Source of the DNA: Gudongella sp964607545
Lineage (GTDB): Bacteria; Bacillota; Clostridia; Tissierellales; Tissierellaceae
Direction of reading: 5' to 3'
Length of the DNA: 10,351 nt
Assembly: GCA_964607545.1 (NCBI GenBank)
Contig: CAZSLV010000069.1
Coordinates: 1 to 10,351, forward strand
In this document: positions 6,732 through 10,351 of the stretch, piece by piece
Numbering within the stretch: the stretch's first letter is position 1
Layout: each line of letters starts with the position of its first letter
The notes under the pieces: model-generated
What the model saw: the letters and a program-made list of their open reading frames with translations, nothing else
Told to the model about the DNA's origin: nothing
Database searches by the model: none
Translations under genes and position numbers: made by a program

Positions 6732-8006
6732 TTATTTTATTTTTAAAAGAGAACCATCCTTAAGTTCTATAGGGGGATTAGAAACTACCTTATCTCCAAG
6801 TGAGAGGCCACTTACTATTTGAGTCTTATACCCATCAGTAAGGCCTGTTTCTATTATAGTTTTCTTAGCCTTATTGTTTGAATCAACCAAGAATACAAAG
6901 TAGTTTCCCCCTTCATCCTTTTTAATAGCTTCGTTATTTAAGGATAGGGTGTTTTCTACAAGGCCAGTTTCTACCCTGGCATCTGCATCAAAACCTGATA
7001 CAAAATAATTATCTTCATTTAAAATATCAATTTTAATTTCAACCTTAGGTGTTGATGAACCACTAGACTGGTCAACACTTGCAGTCTTAGACTTTGAGCT
7101 TACTATACCCTGGTATTCATTTGCAACTCCAGCAATTACAACCTTTGCCTTTTGGTCTTTTTCAATTAAAAGGGCATCTTCTTGAGGAACAAGAGCTATA
7201 AACTTAAAGGAATTTGGATCTTGAATTCTTACTAATTCATTATCCTTGGTTAGCCTGTTTTCTTTTAAATCAAGCTTTGTTATAAGTCCGTTAATTTCAG
7301 CTTTAATGGTGCTATCCTCGATATCATCCTTTATTGCCTCAATATCTAAAAGACTAGCTTGCCTTTGCCTAGTTAAATCATCCCTTGTTGTAGCTGTTTG
7401 ACTAGAGTAATCTGAAAGTTTAAGCTTAGCATCTTTTACATTTAAACTTGCTGTCTTAAGACCAACTTCTAAAGTTCCCACAAGGTTAATTTGATTATTT
7501 AACTCTGCTTGACTAATTGCTCCATTTTCATATAAGATACGCAGATCCTCTAGCCTTTCTTTAGCTAAGTTTAGGTCACCTTCTGCCTTTTTGTAGGACT
7601 CATTGGCCTTGTCTATATTATTTGCTAAGATACCCCTATCACCTGATGGTATTTTTCGACCAGGGTCTTTTATATCTGCTTCAAGTTGGTTTAAGTTTAT
7701 TTTAGCTTTTTCAAGTTGGATGTTTAACTGACTGGTATCTAAGATGCCAATTACATCCCCTACTTTAACAGGGTCGTTTTCTAAAAAGTTAACCTTTAAA
7801 ACCCTAATACCCTGTGGTAAAGTAATTTCTTGAATTTCATTAGCAAAAATACCTCCAGACATGTCAACTGTCCTAAGTATATTTGCATTTGATACTTCTA
7901 TTGTACTAACTTCTAATCCTTTATCTGAACCATTTAAAAGAAAATACGCTAAACTTAAAACAAGAACTACAAGGACTACTATAAAAATGATTTTTTTCTT
8001 ATTCAT
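6732..8006 (-). CDS. Membrane-fusion/adaptor protein of the ABC exporter
   Basis: This 424-residue HlyD/MacA/YknX-like adaptor is anchored by an N-terminal helix (about 6-24) with a short basic cytoplasmic end and no lipobox. It continues with a first lipoyl half (about 58-95, with VKVGDVIGILD), a coiled-coil hairpin (about 95-232), the second lipoyl half (about 232-262), a beta-barrel (about 265-350) and a membrane-proximal domain (about 350-424). In bacteria with one membrane such proteins assist MacB-type pumps without an outer-membrane channel, as YknX does in Bacillus. No such channel gene lies in the window. It is the first gene of the operon. The ATG at 8006 follows AAAGGAGG at 8013-8020, and the predicted promoter lies only about 30 bp upstream. 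The next gene starts 12 bp later. Confidence 0.9.
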   Translation of the reverse strand: MNKKKIIFIVVLVVLVLSLAYFLLNGSDKGLEVSTIEVSNANILRTVDMSGGIFANEIQEITLPQGIRVLKVNFLENDPVKVGDVIGILDTSQLNIQLEKAKINLNQLEADIKDPGRKIPSGDRGILANNIDKANESYKKAEGDLNLAKERLEDLRILYENGAISQAELNNQINLVGTLEVGLKTASLNVKDAKLKLSDYSSQTATTRDDLTRQRQASLLDIEAIKDDIEDSTIKAEINGLITKLDLKENRLTKDNELVRIQDPNSFKFIALVPQEDALLIEKDQKAKVVIAGVANEYQGIVSSKSKTASVDQSSGSSTPKVEIKIDILNEDNYFVSGFDADARVETGLVENTLSLNNEAIKKDEGGNYFVFLVDSNNKAKKTIIETGLTDGYKTQIVSGLSLGDKVVSNPPIELKDGSLLKIK

Positions 8007-8033
8007 GACTTCCCTCCTTTAGAGTATATGTTA

Positions 8034-8062
8034 ATTATACACCAATTTTACTTTTGTAATAA
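8034..8062 (-). promoter_or_regulatory. Predicted promoter of the exporter operon
   Basis: On the minus strand a perfect TATAAT (8039-8034) is preceded, at 17 bp, by a weak -35 TTATTA (8062-8057). The inferred start near 8027 gives a leader of about 20 nt carrying AAAGGAGG. The weak -35 and the repeat copy at 8046-8060, filling most of the spacer, suggest a regulated promoter. Confidence 0.65.
8046..8060. repeat. 15-bp repeat element, copy 1 (candidate operator)
   Basis: TTTTACTTTTGTAAT is repeated exactly at 8088-8102, 42 bp away and in the same orientation. Each copy contains the dyad TTAC-N4-GTAA. This copy lies between the -10 and -35 boxes of the exporter promoter and touches the latter, where a bound protein would block or remodel the promoter. 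Confidence 0.55.
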
Positions 8063-8087
8063 ATTAAAGTTGAAATATTTGTAATCT

Positions 8088-8102
8088 TTTTACTTTTGTA
8101 AT
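8088..8102. repeat. 15-bp repeat element, copy 2 (candidate operator)
   Basis: This is an exact second copy of TTTTACTTTTGTAAT. It abuts the predicted -35 (8102-8107) of the divergent radical SAM operon. The 42-bp offset is four turns of B-DNA, so both copies face the same side of the helix. A third, partial TTTGTAAT lies between them at 8078-8085. Confidence 0.55.
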
Positions 8103-8130
8103 TGCATCTTTATGTTTATTTAGTTATTGT
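8102..8130 (+). promoter_or_regulatory. Possible promoter of the radical SAM operon
   Basis: TTGCAT (8102-8107) and TATTGT (8125-8130) are 17 bp apart and each matches the SigA consensus at four of six positions. The inferred start near 8137 gives a leader of about 137 nt before the preferred ATG. The region is AT-rich enough that other pairings are possible. I saw no recognised riboswitch in the leader, only a weak TTAAAG/CTTTAA pairing. Confidence 0.35.
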
Positions 8131-8255
8131 ATTATTATATTAAAGTTTGCTAAGGACTAAAGTACTAGAATCTTCTTTAAAAGCACATATGTTTACAAGG
8201 GAATAATTTGGTGATAAAATGTAGAGGAGGTTTAAAAGAAAGTTTTTATCACTAC

Positions 8256-8262
8256 AAGGAGG
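8256..8262 (+). promoter_or_regulatory. Ribosome binding site deciding the radical SAM start
   Basis: AAGGAGG lies 11 nt before the ATG at 8274. It is much stronger than the AAGGGA before the in-frame TTG (8208) and GTG (8211). A further AGAGGAGG at 8223-8230 has no start codon at a usable distance. Confidence 0.55.
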
Positions 8263-8273
8263 CTAATTACATA

Positions 8274-9278
8274 ATGAAGCATGGGAAAAACATGAATCAT
8301 ATATCATGGAATGTAACCATGAAATGCAATCTTTACTGCAAGCATTGTTATAGGGAGTCAAGTCCAGATGAGGAAACGGAAAATGAGTTATCTACTGAAG
8401 AGGGGAAGAAATTACTTAGGGATATGAAAAAGGCTAATCTTGGTGTAATCGTTTTCAGTGGCGGGGAACCCTTATTGAGAGAGGATATTTTTGAGCTTAT
8501 AGAATATGCTTGTTCACTTGGTATTATGCCCCTTATGGGTTCAAATGGAACCTTAATAAGTAAGGAAGTAGCACAGAAGTTGAAAAAAAGTGGCTTAAAT
8601 GCTATTGCAATTAGTGTAGATTCCTTAAACAAGGATGTACACGATAAGTTTAGGGGCAAGGAAGGGTCTTTAGACTTAACTCTTGCAGGTATTAAAAATA
8701 GCATTGATGCTGGCCTAAGGGTTCAAGTAAATACTACCATATCAAGGTATAACCTAGATGATATCGATGAGGTTATGGAGTATGCAAATGATATTGGGGC
8801 CTTATCGAGTCATATGCTTTTCTTGGTAGATGTAGGTAGGGGAAAAAATATTGATGTCACCCAGCTTGATAAGAGGGAATACAAGGACACAATAAATAAG
8901 ATTATTGAAAAAGATTTAGATATAAAAATTAAGCCTACTTGTGCTCCCCAGTATAAGGTTGAGGCCTTGTTTAAAGACCTACCCACTGTGGGTGGTAGAG
9001 GGTGCATAGCGGGTATATCCTATTGTTCTATTCTACCAAATGGTGATGTACATATTTGTCCTTATACGCCTGTTAAGGTAGATTCTATAAGGGAAAGGGA
9101 CTTTGATGATATATGGGAAAACAATGAAGTCTTCCTACAATTAAGAGATTTTGATAAGTACAAGGGAAAATGTGGTTCATGTAATTATATTGATATTTGT
9201 GGCGGATGCAGGGCAAGGGCTTATTCGGCAACAGGCGATTGGTTAGAAGCTGACCCATATTGCTTGTTGGATGTTTAA
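8274..9278 (+). CDS. Radical SAM/SPASM protein, AhbC/AhbD/NirJ (heme-biosynthesis) type
   Basis: This 334-residue anaerobic iron-sulfur enzyme is predicted to cleave S-adenosylmethionine and modify a substrate by radical chemistry. The SAM-cluster motif CNLYCKHC supplies Cys18, Cys22 and Cys25, and GGEP follows at 63-66. The C-terminal SPASM part has cysteines at 223, 244, 251, 262, 300, 303, 309, 312 and 330, enough for auxiliary [4Fe-4S] clusters. The PTCAPQY segment, the CGGCRARAY motif and the ATGDWLEADPYC ending closely resemble AhbC, AhbD and NirJ, which act on siroheme-derived tetrapyrroles and Fe-coproporphyrin. The ATG at 8274 is chosen for its ribosome site; an in-frame TTG at 8208 would add 22 residues. 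It leads a three-gene operon, and the next gene starts 15 bp later. No other heme-synthesis gene is in view, so the substrate is inferred. Peptide-modifying SPASM enzymes are the main alternative. Confidence 0.8.
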   Translation: MKHGKNMNHISWNVTMKCNLYCKHCYRESSPDEETENELSTEEGKKLLRDMKKANLGVIVFSGGEPLLREDIFELIEYACSLGIMPLMGSNGTLISKEVAQKLKKSGLNAIAISVDSLNKDVHDKFRGKEGSLDLTLAGIKNSIDAGLRVQVNTTISRYNLDDIDEVMEYANDIGALSSHMLFLVDVGRGKNIDVTQLDKREYKDTINKIIEKDLDIKIKPTCAPQYKVEALFKDLPTVGGRGCIAGISYCSILPNGDVHICPYTPVKVDSIRERDFDDIWENNEVFLQLRDFDKYKGKCGSCNYIDICGGCRARAYSATGDWLEADPYCLLDV

Positions 9279-9293
9279 AGGAGGTTTGTTTAT

Positions 9294-9857
9294 ATGAAGT
9301 GGAATATGACCGTTAAGGACTTAACATCAATATCTATTTGTATTGCTATAGCTGTAGTCTTGGGAAAACTTTTGGGTATGCTACATGGAGTCCTGCCTTT
9401 TTCAAGGGGGATTGTAAATGCACCCTTTTATAGTTTCTTAATGGCAGTAATGCTTTATAGAACTAAGAAACCTGGGACAATGACCTTATTTGCCCTTGGT
9501 TATGGAGCTATAATGATTGGTATTTCTTCTATTTTTATGAGCCTTGCAGTTATTATAGGAGGCATTTTAGGAGATTTAATTCTCTTACTTGTTGTTAGAA
9601 AATACGATTCTAATTTAAAAATTGCTCTTTGCGCTCCTATCTATTCAGCAGGTGGAATTTTTGGAACTTTTATAGTAGTTACATATATAACTGAAAGTGT
9701 AAGGTATGTATTTCAAGGACCCATGGCCCTTATTATTTCCATGCTAAGTGTTTATTTAATTGGCCTAAGTGGTTCCCTTTTAGCCATGAAAATTATGCCA
9801 TCTAAATTGGAAGCTTCAGTTTCTTATAGAAGGGTGGGCAAGGTAAAGAATGCATAA
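9294..9857 (+). CDS. ECF-type transporter S component
   Basis: This 187-residue membrane protein has about six hydrophobic segments, at roughly residues 11-30, 43-57, 61-80, 82-101, 108-131 and 141-168. Its layout is that of substrate-binding S components of energy-coupling-factor importers (MptD/Trep_Strep-like). The small, alanine- and glycine-rich first helix (SISICIAIAVVLG), the VNAPFYSFLMA segment and the GGILGDLI segment fit this family. S components bind vitamins, metals or other small molecules and share an energising EcfA/EcfA'/EcfT module. None is encoded here, so a group II arrangement is implied. AAAGGAGG at 9277-9284 precedes the ATG by 9 nt. The 3' end overlaps the Staygreen-like gene by 8 bp. 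The neighbours suggest a tetrapyrrole or its precursor as ligand, which is inference. The exact subfamily is uncertain. Confidence 0.75.
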   Translation: MKWNMTVKDLTSISICIAIAVVLGKLLGMLHGVLPFSRGIVNAPFYSFLMAVMLYRTKKPGTMTLFALGYGAIMIGISSIFMSLAVIIGGILGDLILLLVVRKYDSNLKIALCAPIYSAGGIFGTFIVVTYITESVRYVFQGPMALIISMLSVYLIGLSGSLLAMKIMPSKLEASVSYRRVGKVKNA

Positions 9858-10269
9858 ATTGACAGTTAATCTAAGGGAAGATATAAAGGACCCTTTAAAG
9901 AGAAAGTATACCTTAACCCATTCAGATGAAAGTGGGATGAGATTTTTATTTATTGGGTCTGAGTATGCTGAAGATGAGTATGATGAATTAAGAGATGAAG
10001 TAATTGCCCACTGGGACTTATTTGATAATAAGTATGCTTTAAGGGTCTTTTGCCCCCTAGCATGCGAAAAGAGCAAGTATAGTCCTGATGAAAGGCTTAA
10101 TATCTTTAAAAGACATATGCCCAGGGTCTTAAAGGCCATCATTGGTGGAGACTTAGAATATATTACAAGTACCAATGGACTTATACAAGCAGAAAACCAT
10201 ATATATTATTGTTATGATAAAGATAATAAGGTATTTGAAAGTATGGGTAAAGTAGAAGATTATATTTAA
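9850..10269 (+). CDS. Bacterial Staygreen (SGR) homolog, putative tetrapyrrole Mg-dechelatase
   Basis: This 139-residue soluble protein matches the core of the Staygreen family, whose plant members remove magnesium from chlorophyll a. Visible family features are RKYTLTHSD (18-26), the RDEV segment (48-51) followed two residues later by HW, RVFCPLAC (65-72), the ERLNIFKRHMPRVLKAI helix (81-97), GD at 100-101 and the ending VFESMGKVEDY (128-138), close to the E.WG..dY of SGR proteins. His24 and Asp26 of the LTHSD motif are the best candidates for metal handling. It is shorter than plant SGRs because the transit peptide and Cys-rich tail are absent. Bacterial homologs with dechelatase activity are known, but their natural role is not. 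It overlaps the S-component gene by 8 bp and is the last gene before a strong terminator. Confidence 0.85.
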   Translation: MHKLTVNLREDIKDPLKRKYTLTHSDESGMRFLFIGSEYAEDEYDELRDEVIAHWDLFDNKYALRVFCPLACEKSKYSPDERLNIFKRHMPRVLKAIIGGDLEYITSTNGLIQAENHIYYCYDKDNKVFESMGKVEDYI

Positions 10270-10295
10270 AGAGAGCTAACTTAGCTCTCTTTTTT
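10268..10295 (+). terminator. Rho-independent terminator of the radical SAM-ECF-SGR operon
   Basis: AGAGAGCTAA (10270-10279) and TTAGCTCTCT (10281-10290) are perfectly complementary and followed by TTTTT. The hairpin begins right at the stop codon of the SGR-like gene. The opposite strand has only a short T-run, so it works mainly for the plus strand. Confidence 0.9.
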
Positions 10296-10299
10296 AAAT

Positions 10300-10351
10300 C
10301 TAAATTTTAAAGCTTGAGACTATGTCCTCATAGCTTGAGATTGTATATTTT
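10300..10351 (-). CDS. Possible 3' end of a minus-strand gene
   Basis: Read on the minus strand from the right edge, one frame is open for 16 codons and stops at TAG (10302-10300). It would encode the ending KYTISSYEDIVSSFKI, a plausible protein C-terminus converging on the terminator at 10268-10295. A 9-bp direct repeat (AGCTTGAGA at 10311-10319 and 10332-10340) lies in this frame 21 bp apart, giving ISSY and VSSF seven residues apart. The piece is too short to identify and could be chance. Confidence 0.3.
   Translation of the reverse strand, partial: KYTISSYEDIVSSFKI

Noticed and set aside
8102..8273. Cobalamin riboswitch or other structured leader before the radical SAM gene
   Set aside because: The leader is too short and AT-rich for a cobalamin riboswitch, and no B12-box-like conserved stretch was seen. 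Only weak pairings are present.
10311..10340. Start of a CRISPR array or other tandem repeat
   Set aside because: There are only two 9-bp copies with a 12-bp spacer, far below CRISPR repeat length. An in-frame repeat within a protein tail, or chance, explains it.

Overview
The window is AT-rich bacterial DNA with strong AAGGAGG-type ribosome binding sites, very short intergenic gaps, translationally coupled genes, frequent AGA/AGG arginine codons and intrinsic terminators. Together with a three-part MacAB/YknXYZ-type exporter that has no outer-membrane partner gene nearby, this suggests an anaerobic low-GC Firmicute (Clostridia or Tissierellia-like). That placement is inferred from style and gene content, not from a marker gene.

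Left arm, minus strand, read from right to left. A promoter at about 8034-8062 starts a tightly packed eight-gene run: a membrane-fusion/adaptor protein (8006-6732), a stand-alone CarH-like cobalamin-binding protein (6719-6069), an FtsX/MacB-type permease (6072-4912), its ATPase (4919-4233), a calcineurin-like metallophosphoesterase (4205-3303), a cytosolic GH13 alpha-amylase (3285-1837), a small membrane protein (1825-1481) and a DUF3159 membrane protein (1454-783). After a 106-bp gap with its own promoter and a 12-bp palindrome comes a FlK-like hotdog thioesterase (676-272). Hairpins at 205-259 and 98-123 end this arm.

Right arm, plus strand. A divergent three-gene cassette starts at about 8274: a radical SAM/SPASM protein of the AhbC/AhbD/NirJ type (heme and heme d1 biosynthesis), an ECF-transporter S component, and a bacterial homolog of the plant Staygreen (SGR) Mg-dechelatase. 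It ends at a clear terminator at 10268-10295. A possible minus-strand gene enters from the right edge.

The best candidate for something new is the divergent locus. The right arm looks like uptake plus chemistry on a tetrapyrrole: S component, radical SAM enzyme and metal dechelatase. The left arm carries a corrinoid-binding sensor-like protein wedged inside an ABC export operon whose pump resembles macrolide and heme exporters. An identical 15-bp dyad-containing element occurs twice, 42 bp apart, in the shared promoter region, one copy at each predicted promoter, so the arms may be co-regulated. The individual family calls are mostly solid. The shared tetrapyrrole theme is inference.
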